DNA from: Eledone cirrhosa
Taxonomy: Eukaryota > Mollusca > Cephalopoda > Octopoda > Eledonidae
DNA: 64,000 bases
Assembly (NCBI GenBank): GCA_964016885.1
Contig: OZ024740.1
Span: 303,110,045-303,174,044, forward strand
Direction of reading: 5' to 3'
Shown here piece by piece: positions 46,801 to 60,479 of the stretch (position 1 is its first letter; each line of letters begins with the position of its first letter). The notes below the pieces were generated by a model, which saw only the letters and a list, made by a program, of their open reading frames with translations, did not search any database and was not told the origin of the DNA. The translations under genes were made by a program, and so were the position numbers.

Positions 46801-47125
46801 TAACCAGTGTGAAATATTTTTCCACATGAGGTAATAGGTGCATTTTAATGCCCTTGGCATCACATGGGAGATAAAATTTGACATTGTTCACAAGAAGATA
46901 GTTATTTTAAAAAAATTGAAAAGATTTTTGCATCAAATGGAGGTTACTACTTAGACATTACATTGTTTAAAATATATACCCACTCTCAAAGAAATGTTTT
47001 AGTTTGCATGTTAACTTTAAGCAGGGCATTTATATGATTTCAAATTTTAATTGCATATTTTTCAAGTATCATAACAATCTATAATTTCTGTAAATTTAAA
47101 CTACGACAGTTATAATATATCGCTC

Positions 47126-47242
47126 ACTCTCTCTCTCACTCTCTCTCTCTCTTTCTCTCTCACACACACACATACACATACACACACATGTATAAGTGCA
47201 TGTACTTAAACTTTGTACATGTACATAGAAATCACTATATAT

Positions 47243-47324
<82 letters not shown>

Positions 47325-47400
47325 TATATATATAAATATATGTATATGTAGATATGTATGTATGCATGCATGTGTGTATATATATATATATATAGGGTTT
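47126..47400. repeat. (CT)n, (CA)n and long (TA)n cluster
   Basis: CTCTCT at 47126-47161, CACACA at 47161-47190 and a TA tract from 47250 to 47315. Confidence 0.93.
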
Positions 47401-47714
47401 CAGAAAGCTATATACAAATAATTATGTATAAATATCAGTACATGCATGTGTGGTGTCCATAATTTCATGCATATATATAAGCCCATTTGTATGTATGGTG
47501 CGATGAAGAATATAATCATATGTCTTTTTCCTCCCTTTTCAACAGATATAAATATGTTTGTCTATACATGTGAGAGTTTGAGTGTGTGCATGTGAGCTTG
47601 TTTTTATATTTATACACCCAAAAGTTGTATAGTGATACATATGATATTAAATAATATAAATATTTGCATATATATATGTCTGTGCGCATAGGTGTGTATA
47701 CAAAGTTTATTTTA

Positions 47715-47749
47715 ACTATATATACATACATATATATATATATATGTGA

Positions 47750-47802
<53 letters not shown>
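47715..47802. repeat. (TA)n microsatellite
   Basis: TA runs around a GAGTGTGTGTGTA break. Confidence 0.93.
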
Positions 47803-47804
<2 letters not shown>

Positions 47805-49224
47805 AACACTGAGATGTACATAAAATTGTACATAATATACATATGCAAATTTATGCACACAAATGTTGAAATATTGTATTGATGTAAGCTAAATTTATAC
47901 ATATGTATATATAAAGATGCACAGACACATGATCACACATATGAGTGCAGATACACGCACACTCTCACACATACACCCATATACATGCTCATGCTCACAC
48001 AAATACAAACACACACATACCACCACTACTCCCTCTTAGTGCATGCTTCTAGAATTTACTTTACAACAAATTATTTCTTGTTTCTTTATTTTCTTGTCTA
48101 ACTGAACGTACTACTAACTGTTACTAATACCTATATTGTGCCATGTTGCATTGGTATAAATTAGTGGTATTGAAACCTCAGGTTTTTCATTTGTCTTTCA
48201 CAATAACTATTTCCCTAATAGATGCACTTTTTTAATCAAAATAATTGAAAAGAAAAGAAAAAATATCCAAACAAAAGATCATATGCTGTGTCACTGTGAT
48301 ATTGACCGTTACTGTTCCTGTAATATCTGTCATTGGTTGCAGTCACGATTTCTCCATTTTATTCATTATATCTTCATTATATCTTCTGTTTTCATTATAC
48401 TTTCTATCTGTCTAGAGGTATATATGTCTTGGTTCATTTGTTTAACTGTTTCAAGCTAGTCTCTTTTCTTTTTGGAAATGTCTAAACGACATAAAAGCAG
48501 AGATATCAGAGATAAGACCAATACAAATTATTGAATTCAATATATTTCCTTTAGGACAAATGGAGATCACATTCATTAATAAATAATAAAGGTTGGAATA
48601 AATGTATATAGACTTGCATTGTAATCAACATTGATATCTAATTTTAGAACAATAGACATTACTATATATTTTTGGATTTCTATATTTCATACTTTTATTC
48701 ATTTAGCTAATTTATGTTGATTGTTATTTACAATTTTGCTTTATAAGCTTTCAAATGCAAAAACTGGTTTCAGTTCTTGTTTCCTAACAATTTCTTCTGT
48801 AGATAACTACAAACAAAACTATGTTCATTTCTTATTTTAAAAAATAATATGTCTCTTCAAAGAAGGAAACACATACATTCATTTCAAATATTTTCATATT
48901 TAAGTAAGTTTTAGAAACATGAAACATTTATTAGTATTTAATAAAACAGTTTTAATGATATAAATTTAACATTTAGTGAACAAATTTATATTGGTTTAGT
49001 GAACAAAACAACTCATTTCCTGGGTGTTAGTTGAACTTACATTCATTATTAGAGATTGCTTCTGCTTAACTCAGCAAATGGTCAAATAAAGTCTTAGTAT
49101 TTTAAGTGCTATTCTTTGGTAAGCATTTGGTTGTCATTCATTAAATTCTTTTTTTACTAATGCTTTATTCATATTATGGTTAAACTTCATATGGGTTGAA
49201 CATTTGCTTTCTTAAACCAATTTT

Positions 49225-49227
<3 letters not shown>

Positions 49228-49283
<56 letters not shown>

Positions 49284-49361
49284 GTATATATATGAATATA
49301 TATATGTATATATATATGCATATATGCATATATATGTATATACATATATATATATACAATA

Positions 49362-49438
<77 letters not shown>
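49228..49438. repeat. 210-bp TA-dominated tract
   Basis: Two long TA runs (49228-49277, 49370-49438) joined by GTATATATATGAATATAT-type words; largely self-complementary, hence open frames on both strands. Confidence 0.95.
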
Positions 49439-49442
<4 letters not shown>

Positions 49443-49574
49443 TGGCAAGGAATTTGATCTGAAATTGTAAGATGAAACCAGTTTCAATTATATAAAGAAG
49501 GGAGTTTAATAGTGTATATGTTTTGATAAATGGCTGATATTACTCAACTAAAATTCAACAAAACATACAGGCAT

Positions 49575-49653
49575 AGGAATACACACATAATATATATATA
49601 TACATATGAAATGATGACTTTTACACACACACACACAAATATATATGTGTTTG

Positions 49654-49689
<36 letters not shown>

Positions 49690-49805
49690 TATACTTATAT
49701 ACACATATATACATATAAAAAAAATAATATATATATATATATATAATATGTCTGTGTATGTGTGTGCCTATGTATATATGTCTATATGTATGTATATATA
49801 TAACA
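49575..49805. repeat. TA/CA/TG microsatellite cluster
   Basis: ACACACACACAAATATATATG, TA run, CACACACATATAC, TA run, GTGTATGTGTGTG. Confidence 0.9.
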
Positions 49806-50461
49806 TTTCCATACATAGATACATATTAAACTATTATTCAAATTCTCCTTGTCCACCAGTCCGTCCAACTATTTCTATCCCATTTATTTTCATTTTAGTT
49901 ATTTGACTGAAAAGCTTATTTTCTAAACACTAGTTATCCCTTCATTAGTTCTATATAGTGTTGATATGAAATATTTATGATGGTTTATGACTTCAAGTAT
50001 ACACTTTAGTCCATAATAATTCTAACTAATCTAAATAGCAAATACACTTGCCTTGTCTACAAATCATTACTATTATTAATTATGATATTAAATGAAAATA
50101 TTATTGTAAAATAATTTCTGAAACAGTTAATCAAAGTTTCATTTGATAACTGCTATATCCTGGCCGAACTAGAAAAATATGTCTATAAAGTTGAGCTACC
50201 TATCAAATACAGATCTTTTTATTAAACGTAATTCATTTAAAAATTCATTTCATAGATCTTTGTTATAGTATTTGTCCAAGTTTAGAAAATCAATACATAT
50301 TTCAGTTGATAAAAACATAGGTTTTCATTATTAATGTTTCATTAGATTTGGCACCAGAAACAATTAGAATATATTTTCTTAAACATTTGAATAAACAGAA
50401 ATAACAAAGCAAATGATGCAGTACATTGGAGAAATATATTATTTTAATGCTTGAAATAACA

Positions 50462-50505
50462 GGAAAAATGTCTTAACCATTTTGGCACTAGTCCTTCATC
50501 AGAAT
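50462..50505 (-). repeat. CTGATGAAGGACTAG repeat fragment, minus strand
   Basis: On the minus strand CATTCTGATGAAGGACTAGT then GCCAAAATGG; same motif as 13815 and 40451. Confidence 0.45.
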
Positions 50506-50507
<2 letters not shown>

Positions 50508-50571
<64 letters not shown>

Positions 50572-50575
50572 TTGT
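50508..50575. repeat. (TA)n microsatellite
   Basis: About 52 bases of TA, then GTATGTATGTATTTG. Confidence 0.95.
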
Positions 50576-53234
50576 CAACATTCTAATATCAAGGATTACA
50601 AAAATATATTCTCCAGATGATAAAGATAACTTTGAAATTCTTTGCTTCAATCATTTTGCCATAGTATCTGATAGAAATGTGTTTCAACACAATCTTTCAA
50701 AGAATACTTATCTTCTGTTGTTATTCAAGCTAGTTATAAAATGTTCAGAAATTTATGTGTCTTTGACATTATAAAAGAAAGCAAATAGATACCCTATTTA
50801 CTTGGACACTAACTAAATCCTATCACTAAACATCTTTCAACTATTAACCTTTCCTTCATCCAAATATATATACACCTTAATAATAATTACTTATACAAAC
50901 TCATACAGAAGCAATTCAAAACACACTCAATACACTACTAAATCCTATATATGCAAAATGAATGTACCATAAGGAAATTTAAAGTAAATACAAACTAAAC
51001 TTCTAGTAGTATATATTCCTTTATGTGTTTCAATAAAGAGAGACTGTTACAACAGAGTTCTGGAAGAATCTATTCACTGTGAGGGATACCTTTTAATCTT
51101 TCAATGTTGTTTATTTAAACACATATTGCTTGGCTACTTTACTATTGATGTTGTTTAGATTCTACTTTATTATATGGTTTACAGCAAGTTAAAGTTTTGC
51201 TTACTGTAATTAAGTTAGCTTTCTGTCAGCTTTAATTTCTTTAAATCCTTTCTCCTGTCTTTAGTTTTATTTATCAGCTTAGCCCTAAAGTTTAAGTTAA
51301 TAGAATAACTAATCTGAACAATTCATTTGCAATTCTGTTCTCTTCGTATATTCTGCCTTCTCTATTTAAAAATTAACCCAGACAAAAGTAAATTTATATG
51401 AATTTATTTTCATTTAAATTCATAAATGAACCGCAAATTATAAAATTTGCTTCTGTTATTGTTGTTACTGATGTTGAGGCTGCTGGGTTGTTGTTGATTA
51501 GAAGATTGTTCTTGTTATATTGTTGATTAGTTTATGTTGATATATTTTTACAAATTGTGAAAACTTGATGATAGAACAGCAATTGAAAAGAAACTATAAA
51601 TAAAAATATATGTTGTGGATAAAACTCTACTACAGGCACAGTAGTAGAAATCACCAGAGATCTAATGAATATTGTATACATATTCTAAACTATCAAGTTA
51701 CTAATGTATTTTATCTTTATATATATATACATCCTTATACTAACTTTTAGTTTCATTTCATTTAATTAAATTTAATTAATTTCAACCAATATACAATTAC
51801 CTTTGTCTTTAAATTATTTCTGTTAATTTATTTCCATGCAATTGCAATTAGATTCTGACACTGATTTCATGTAATAATAGTTCATAGATAAATACATCAT
51901 CTCACTATACAGAACAGTAAGATCTCTATCAGCCCTTTCTTCCAACAGTTCCTTTAAATAGGATAGAATATCTTCTTTCTAAAATCAAACAATAATTTAG
52001 GCTAGTAAATATCAAACTCAGAAAGATATAGTTATAATATACTGAGGGCTGTTCCTACAGTACATTTTGTAAATAATTAAACATAATACAAAGAACATAT
52101 TTAAATTTATTTAATAAAACATAAATACTTCCAGCTTTTTAAATATGTGCGTTTGTAATGTGCATCTATTCCATAACCAACTTAGTAATTTCTTTTTAAA
52201 AAAATTGATCTCTATATTTAAAAAGATGCTTAATTGTCATTCTCTCTTTCTCTATATATATAATATATATATAAGCTTAGGTATATGATATTAGAAATCA
52301 AAACTAGATTAATTGATTGCTTCATAAGCATTCTTGATATAAAGATGTTTCAGTAAATTAACAGTTTAGAAGAAAAACTGAATATTTTTCAAGGCATTAG
52401 AATTATTTTATATGCAGAAGCAGATCTATGTGCCATTGGAATAATTCTACTTAACATTACAGATTAGATGCATATATAAATAAATGTTTTTCAGTTGATT
52501 AATATAACAAATCTCCATGACAGGGAGCTACTCAAAGAGTATATGCCTATGTCACATATACAAACATATGCACAAAATACACATACACACATATGGACAT
52601 CAAGTTTTTCATTAAACCAGGTTTTGTGCCTGTATGCATAAATGTGTCAGAACAAATTCCAAATTCTATTTCCCCCTCCCAAAAAAAATAAAAACTCTTA
52701 ATATATACAGTTCCATTTTCAGCTGCATCTATGTGTGAGAATTTGCATGTTATATGTGTGCATGTGTATGAATGTGAATCTATACATGCATATATATGTG
52801 TATGTAGGTCATACATTATATGTATATGTAAATAGTACATATTTCGCTTGTTGGGATGTGCCTCTATTTGCATATATATATATGTATATATCTATGTACA
52901 AGTGTGCATCCATATGTATATATATATAGAATATAAGCAAATATATGTGATATCTTTGAAGATATATTTAGTATATTATAAGGGTATTGTTATATAACAA
53001 GTAGTATGTAATACATCATATGATAACCTCAAGGGGCTTGGCATTGCTGCTTCCGTTAGATTAAAATTCAGTTAAATCTCTTGCCTTTCTTATGCTGATA
53101 TTTAATGAAAAAATATTAAACTTTCTGGTTAACTATTTTATTATTAAACATTAAATACAGTATCTAAATATAATGAATATTTTTATAGATATAACTTATA
53201 AAGTTATCTTTATTCTCTTTTCAATATAGCTTCT

Positions 53235-53255
53235 AATATATATATATATATATAA

Positions 53256-53302
<47 letters not shown>
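53235..53302. repeat. (TA)n microsatellite
   Basis: TA runs with one AAGTGTA break. Confidence 0.95.
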
Positions 53303-53305
<3 letters not shown>

Positions 53306-53595
53306 ACTAATTTTCATTTCCTGACCTGCTGCCAAATAGCAGAATAGATGAGTCAGAATAAGTTTTATTGGGAAATATATTTTTTTAATTTTTTTCTTTA
53401 CACTTTTTATTTTTGCAGTTTTAAAAGAAACTCTTTAAATTTCCTATATCACTCCAAGAGGAAAACACAGTATTTAAATGTTACCTTAATAACTACCAAC
53501 CGATAAGCCCCATGAGCTCCTAGACAAGTATCAAATATTAAAGCCCTCTTAACAAACACAATGGTTAGCTTTATTGGAATAAGTAGAATTATGAA

Positions 53596-53775
53596 CATTA
53601 TTATTGCTCTTGTTGTTGCTGTTATTATTATTATGATTATTATTATGATTATTATTATGTTTATTATTGTTATCATTATTATTATTATTATTGCTATTAT
53701 TATTAAAATCCTTCTCAACATCACCATTGATATCATTGGTATCATCTGTATCACATCATCATCATTATTATTGTC

Positions 53776-53822
<47 letters not shown>
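53596..53822. repeat. (ATT)n microsatellite, two blocks
   Basis: ATT/ATG units at 53620-53706 and a pure ATT run at 53767-53822; the Ile-rich frames over it are artefacts. Confidence 0.95.
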
Positions 53823-53828
<6 letters not shown>

Positions 53829-54461
53829 TCCTAATGACTATTGTAACTATTTTAGTTCAGAAATGGATTTGGAGACTTTTTGTGATTTAATTGTATTGCA
53901 GATTATTGTGTTACTTTCATAAATTGAAAATTTTGTCTTGTTTCCAGTTAATATTTTTTACTGCAATAACTTTAAGTTAGCTTTGCCTAGCCCTCACCAC
54001 AAAATTAATTTACAATATATGTTGGCTATGTTGATACCCAACTTGTTGAAATCATAAAATTACCTAACAATCAGAGAACCATTGCTCCAATGTTGAACAG
54101 ATTGTCGCCAATCAATTACACAAACGAATTCGAAATTACCATAAACTAACCAAAGATTCTAAGAACTATGCCAGAATCTGCTGGCTAGCCTTGTAGTACA
54201 GCAGCAGCAGCAGCAACAACAGGCAGCTACACGAGCAAAAGATGTTGCAACAGCGCTGCTTTGCGCATGTATATGAAAGGAGACATTATCAACTAAAACA
54301 GTACAAATATAATAACAAAGGAATGAAGATAAATTGTGGGATTATCACATTAAATCTATCTTTTAGATTAAATCTACAAATAGATTTATGTGAATATGTA
54401 TGGGAAAATATGTGTATGTATACATTGTGTACACACACATATGTAAAAGATCTATAAACCT

Positions 54462-54462
<1 letters not shown>

Positions 54463-54493
<31 letters not shown>

Positions 54494-54588
54494 CATATAT
54501 AATACATATATCATATGCATGTATGTACCACTGTGTTTATATATACATGAAAATACATATATGTCTAAATATATGTATATATATATAT

Positions 54589-54671
<83 letters not shown>

Positions 54672-54740
54672 TATATACACATACATATATACATATATAT
54701 GCAAATATAAATTATAAATATACATTCTCATATATATAAA
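54463..54740. repeat. TA-dominated tract
   Basis: A 70-base pure TA core (54596-54664) within TACATATATA words. Confidence 0.95.
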
Positions 54741-55894
54741 TATGTATGTCTGTATATTGGAGTGTATAGAAGTCTTCTTGTTACATATAGGTGACGAAAA
54801 AAGAAAGCATTTTTGCGGGGGGAGGTAATAATTTTTTTTTTTTTTTGGCATTCAATTTCAGGAATGTTACCCATACTTAAGATGCCAACAATTGTTTTGA
54901 ACTCTTTGCTAACTTTTGTGTGTTAAACTAGGCAGCTGAAATCTAAAAGCATCGGTACATATTTGTTATATTCTTCATGCATATTTGGAGTATGTTTCCT
55001 CTTAATTTAATCAAATTCATCTTATTTCTTAGATAATGAATACATAAAAGTCTTTGTCTACTTTGAAAATAATTAAGCAAAATAAAGATAAGCTATGAAT
55101 AGAAGTACATTAAGTAAAATGAGCTTTGTGAGAATAATAGTGTCCTTCACCTTCCATTTATATTCTTTAGATTAAGTACAGTTTGTATGTTCTTAAAAGT
55201 AAATAATTTTCTACTATAATCAACTTCTTTCTACATGTAAGATGTGTGTATGTATTTTTGTGTGTGTGTGCCTGTATATCTGTTCAATCCAAAGTAGTTT
55301 GTTGTTCCAGCTACAATTAAGTAAGTACTGTTCTAAGCTGACTAACTTAAAAGTATATTGACAATAAATATAAAAGAACAGTTTCAAATAGAAGAGATTA
55401 AATACATCAAAGCATACAAGAGATAAATTTTACTTCAAATATACATGCTCACATTTACTTGCATATATGTATATGAATACATGCATGCTTACATAAATAA
55501 GTGGCCATATCTTGCTATAGAGCAAACAAAACATATGCCAGCATGTTGTTTCACCTTTTTGCTGGAACAAAATCATAGTAACATATTGTTGCTTTCAGTC
55601 AAACATTACTCATTTCAAAACCTGGCAGTTTTTTTTTTTTTTCATTGCTTTCAAAAGTGCAATTTACTTTAGACATTTTTTTTTTCTTCACATTATAATG
55701 AGAAGACTTCTATATGCATATTTCATTGATAAAAATGACCAAAATCTCTTGTATATTGTACTGAAAACACTAACAACAGAAGGTAATACATATTTTTTTC
55801 ATAGCTATAAAGATCTCACACTAGAGAAAAATTAAGACTATTCTTAAGGAAAACTTTTTTTTTTGTCAAATGAAGTGCATTTTTTTTATTCTAG

Positions 55895-56175
55895 CACTGA
55901 AAAAAATGCACTTCTATTCCTAATTGCCTCACTGAGGGAATATGTCTCTATAATCATCTACCCCATTGAGGAATGTATGCTTCTGTTTCTACCTGCCTTA
56001 TTGAAGTTGATGTGTTTCTTTAACCACCAACTCCATTGAGGAAGGTGTGTCTCTATTCTCATCTACTCCCCTGAGGAATATATACTTCAGTTTCTACCCA
56101 CCTCATTGAAGTAGATGTGGTTCTATCACCAACTGCCCCAAACAAAAGGGTGCTGTGTATCTATTTCCATCTATC
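55895..56175. repeat. 35-bp minisatellite, about eight units
   Basis: The word (C/A)(T/C)TGAGG or ATTGAAG recurs at 55931, 55965, 56000, 56035, 56070 and 56105, spacing 34-35. Each unit continues AAT/GTTGATGTGTNTCTATNNCCANCTNCC-like. Confidence 0.8.
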
Positions 56176-57075
56176 CTGTCAAAAAAAGCATTATAATAAC
56201 TAAAATTAATTTTAAAATTATTGATAATGGAAAAAATTTATTAATCACTGTCTACTGTTTATACCGTTTCAAATAGTATATTTCTAATTAACTTCCTTGG
56301 TGTTTTGACTAAAATCTAAGAACACGGGAATTTCAACTAGGACATTTTATTTATATTTTTAAGCTTCAATCAATGACTTATCTCCTACATTTTGGGCACT
56401 CTTATAGAGAGATGGTATATTCTAGAAAGAAAAGCCCTTTCTTTAACCCTACTGCTTAATAACCCTACCAAAAACCTCCCCTTCTCAATATCTTTCCAAT
56501 ATGAACCTCTTTATGATATTTTTCTTTTATATTTTCATTTGATTCAATTCCAAGTTTTACTGAACATTACCCTCCTTCTCTCTATTGTTGCTCTGTTTCT
56601 ATATTTATCTTGCTCCTTACTCCTGCTCCTTCTTTCTAAATATTTCCATTTGTCCAAAGCAGCAGATGTCTTGTGCTCAGGCATAACCTGTTGGAGAGTT
56701 TGTCGTGAGATCTGAGACATTAAACTTTTACAAAATGCTGGCTGCTTCCTAAATATATGTGCCGAGTCAGAAAATAAGTAAAGTAAAAAAAAATATAAAA
56801 GGAGAAAATAAAAAGAAAAAAGAACATTCTTTTGAAATGTAATGACAAATGACTTTGGTTTATTATTACCAACTATAAAAAAATAATAATTAAACAGTAA
56901 ACAGAAATGATAATACTAATTTGTCTTGTGTAGAGCTCGCTAATTGCAGTGTCCAACTTAATACTGATTTTGTATGACTGTACAGACTATATATGTGTAA
57001 TTAAGAAATAAAATGGTTTGTTTTCCTAAGAAAAACAAAAATAACTCTTGTATTATTTATTTTTATGTTAATTAT

Positions 57076-57341
57076 GTAAATTTTGTATAACAAATAATGT
57101 ATTATATGTTTACAAATAAACATTTGAAAGCCTTTATCTATGAAGTTTAAAAGGTAGTAACAGGGTGCCACCTAGTGAGTTCCCACAGAAGCTAAGCCAG
57201 AAACAGCTGTCAGTAATTTCCCCTTGCTTTTGTTGGAACTCGCCAGGTAGCGCCCTGCCACCACCTTTTAAAATTTATTGCTAAAGGCTTTCAAATATTT
57301 ATTTGTAAACATACTGTATATATTCAATATACAAAACTTAC
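57076..57341. mobile_element. Palindromic miniature element (266 bp)
   Basis: The left half (ATGTTTACAAATAAACATTT, GAAAGCCTTTATC, GGTGCCACCTAGTGAGTTCC) is inverted in the right half (GGAACTCGCCAGGTAGCGCC, AAAGGCTTTCAAATATTT, ATTTGTAAACAT). The outermost GTAAATTTTGTATA pairs with TATACAAAACTTAC. The halves meet near 57209. Confidence 0.75.
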
Positions 57342-57857
57342 ATACTTATATGTATACAGCTATGTTGGAGTGAACCCTTTAATTCTTTTATATTAATGTA
57401 TGACATTAACTTTCAGCATGTGAAATATAGAAGTTTTTTTTACAGATACTCTACAGAATGTTTACTAGATATCAAACAAAAGCTACTACTTAATTCTTGG
57501 ATTTCTATTCTCCTAGTCTATCACTTCTAAAAAATAATGTATGGTATGAAAACAGACTCATATACAGCATCTTTGACTGAATGTGTTTTTGATCCTCAAC
57601 AAAAATAAACTAATACTGACATTAGAATACTGCTTATATGTATGGAGTAGTGCAGCTGCACAAACAGGTATTCTAGACCACACACCTTGGGGAGGAGGTT
57701 CCCTTCATATACGTTTCCTGCAATCTTAAACTACAAGGTTTCGGGTTTATTATCAACTACACCAATCTCGTCAGTATGGAAGGACCTGCAAACGTCATAA
57801 ACACTGCTCCTTTTCCTAACTTCCAAAAAGAAGCTTAACAAATACCTCACTGTTTGT

Positions 57858-58079
57858 TTAACCCTTTAACATTTAAACAGGCCATATCCGGCAAGAATTC
57901 TCTCACCTTTTTCTGTTCAAACTGTCTGTAATGGCTACTCATATTGATGTTTAGGTATTTTTCTCAAAATAAATAACATCAAAATCTCATAGCTTCTATA
58001 TTATGTGAGATAATTATGTGAGGTAAAGCCTTTATTGTGAAGATACAATAGTAAATATAGAGTAATGTAAATATATTAA
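57858..58079. mobile_element. Decayed copy of TTAA element family 1
   Basis: TTAACCCTTTAACATTTAAA, CAAAATCTCATAG and ATTATGTGAGATAATTATGT match 44320-44545; the right terminus is eroded (GTAAATATATTAAG). Confidence 0.75.
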
Positions 58080-58199
58080 GCAACTAAACCAACTACAGTT
58101 CATAGAATACTACTTTCATATCAATCACTTATGCCTCTAAATGTATCTGGAAAATAAAAATCATTGAATTTACAATCATTCCATGAAAATGTTATTACT

Positions 58200-58477
58200 G
58201 ATAGAGTCATAGGGACACTGTCGTGACCAAATAAACCTGGCGGAAGCCATCCCTTTCTAGACAGGAATACCGCTAATTTCTTCCTGAGAAAGAAAAAGGG
58301 AAAAAGGGATAGTGAAAAACAGATATAGAGGAAAAATCAATCTTGTACTGGACTGTTACTTTATTTATCAACTTCAAAAGGGTGGAAACCAAAATTGACC
58401 TTGAAAGGATCTGAACCTAGAAAGCCAGAACCAATACTGCAATCCAATATTTTAATGGCTGTTAATTTGCCACCTAT
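58200..58477 (-). repeat. SINE-family copy, antisense
   Basis: GAGTCATAGGGACACTGTCG, TTTCTTCCTGAGAAAGAAAA, ACTTCAAAAGGGTGGAAACC and AAAATTGACCTTGAAAGGAT match the inverse of 28425-28745. It abuts the LINE tail at 58478. Confidence 0.65.
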
Positions 58478-59755
58478 ATCATCATCATCGTTTAACGTCC
58501 ATATTCCACGCTTGCATGGGTTTGGACGGCAGTTTTCCCACTTGAGGCAAGAGTGGCTGTCTTGCTCGCATAGGACTGTCTGGCGGGTTTTCTACGGCTG
58601 GATGCTCTTCCTAACACCAACCACATTTACAGTGTGGAACTGGGAGGTTTTTACCGTGTTACCTACACGGCCACATTACAGCGTGGACTGTGTGTTTTTT
58701 TTTGTCGTGACACCTACACAACCTCATTTGTTTTGGGCTGGATGTTGTGGTACCAACATAACTTTACATTGAAAGGGGTGGTGTGGATGGGGTGGGGTAG
58801 TGGGACGGAGGTGTATTTTGTTAAAGGTGCCTACTGACTGTAGTAGGTTTCACTTTGTACTTAGGAAAGGTTCTCTATTACTGTGTAGCACCAAAGATCT
58901 TGGTCATTGTCTTGGAGAGGTGTAAGTGTGTGAGGTCGGAATTTGTCAAGTCGTCCCAGGTTTTTCTGGGTCTGCCTACTCCGTGGCTACCATTTATTTT
59001 TATTGCCCTTCACTTTTATATACAGCTGTCGTCTTTCATGCGCATCACGTGACCATACCAACATAGTCTTCTCTCGAGTAAACAACATCTGATCCCTCTT
59101 ATTTCTAATTTTTCCCTTAGTTCGTTTATGCTTTGCCGTTCACGTATATTACTATTACACATCCAGCGGAGCATGCAAGCTTCGTTCCTCTCCAGTCTGC
59201 ATATATCCTCTGCACACAATGCCCAGGTCTCACTGCCATGTAACATTGCTGTTCGTATGCAGGCATCATACAGCCTGCCTTTCATTTTTAGGGAGAACCC
59301 TTTAGCGGCTAATAGTGGTATAAGCTCTCTGAACTTTTTCTATCCAGTTCTGACTCTAGCTACTGTACTTTCAAAGCACCCTCCCCCACTGCTGATTTTG
59401 TCACCCAGGTTACGGCAGCTGTCCACTATTTCTATAGAACCATCTGTGCAATGGAATGAGCTAGTATTCTGTGGGCACTTGCTGCTACTTATTGCACCAG
59501 AGCACCGGCCACATATAAAATCTATGTTCTTAGTTAGCTTACCTGTGATCCCACTACATCTTTTATGCACCCATACTTTGCCTTTGGGACATAAAATGGA
59601 GTTTCTACCTACTCTTTTCCTACACACTGAGCATGGCCATTTCCCAGATGGGACCAGCGCCCTATTTTCCTTCCTACAAACTAGAACTTTAGTCTTAGAC
59701 AGGTTAATTTTAAGGCCTTTTGATTCTAGGCCATGCTTCCATGTATATCAACAAT
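58478..59755 (-). pseudogene. 5'-truncated LINE relic with Cys-rich finger, minus strand
   Basis: Reading the minus strand from 59750: GLKINLSKTKVLVCRKENRA, LVPSGKWPCSVCRKRVGRNS, ILCPKGKVWVHKRCSGITGK, DFICGRCSGA, then SIEIVDSCRNLGDKISSGGG. This is the LINE RT end with its CxxC...H..C...C..C finger and the 'VD.F.YLGD.ISSGGG' motif. The stop at 59340-59342 takes the place of the usual Trp, then the same frame continues KKFRELIPLLAAKGFSLKMK, GRLYDACIRTAMLHGSETWA and RRLCWYGHVMRM to 59016. The 3' UTR and (GAT)n tail end at 58478. RT catalytic motifs are missing by truncation. The 209-residue + frame over it is antisense. Confidence 0.88.
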
Positions 59756-60479
59756 AAATACTTGACAAACAAAGTATATTCAATACTTAACTCAATGTTA
59801 AATCATTTTTTCTTTGTACTCTTTCTTAGATTACTGAATGAATCTAAACTACACATAACCTCACAGCCATCCCTGTGCCTTAGAAGTTCATTTTTCAACC
59901 ATGTGATTCTGGGTTTGATGCTACTACTTAGCATATTGGACAAGTGTCCTCTACTATAGTCTCAAGTTGACTTTGTGAGTGGAGTTTGGTTGACAGAATC
60001 TGTGTAGAAGCCTGTCATTTGTATATATATGTGTGTGTGGCTGCATCTGTGTTTATTGACACAACACTACTGATCAAAACAAAACTGTTGTTGTGCGAAA
60101 ACAACAACTTACTTAATCAATAGAAAATAGATGGATAAAACAAGAACCAGACTGAAATATATATACTGGGGTCATTATGATTGATTAAAACCCCTGAATG
60201 TGTTTCTTCAGTATAGTTATGGTCTAATATCTGACACAAGAAAATAATAAAAAGTAGTTTACTCAATCTACTATTACTCTAACTGCCATATGTTTATTGA
60301 AGCCGACATATCCATCAAACTTTCCACTTTTCTACTCACCAAAACCATATGCCACCACTTTCTTAAGAAATAAATCTCAATTATAGGCTTTCAACATTTT
60401 ATGAAAAATTCTATATCAATCTTATTAAAGTGTATCTTCCACAAGTTGATATAAGATAGTAGAGTAGATACAATAGTAA

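Noticed and set aside
49196..49487. Tyr/Ile-rich frames on both strands (also 42874-43197, 46302-46891, 47096-47371, 54400-54851)
   Set aside because: Self-complementary (TA)n tracts read open on both strands.
58395..58772. 125-residue + frame
   Set aside because: Made of an antisense SINE followed by the antisense LINE tail, similar in text to 11229.
59128..59757. 209-residue open frame on the + strand, the longest in the window
   Set aside because: It is exactly antisense to the LINE coding relic, and its peptide has no recognisable domain; the minus strand carries the clear LINE protein text.
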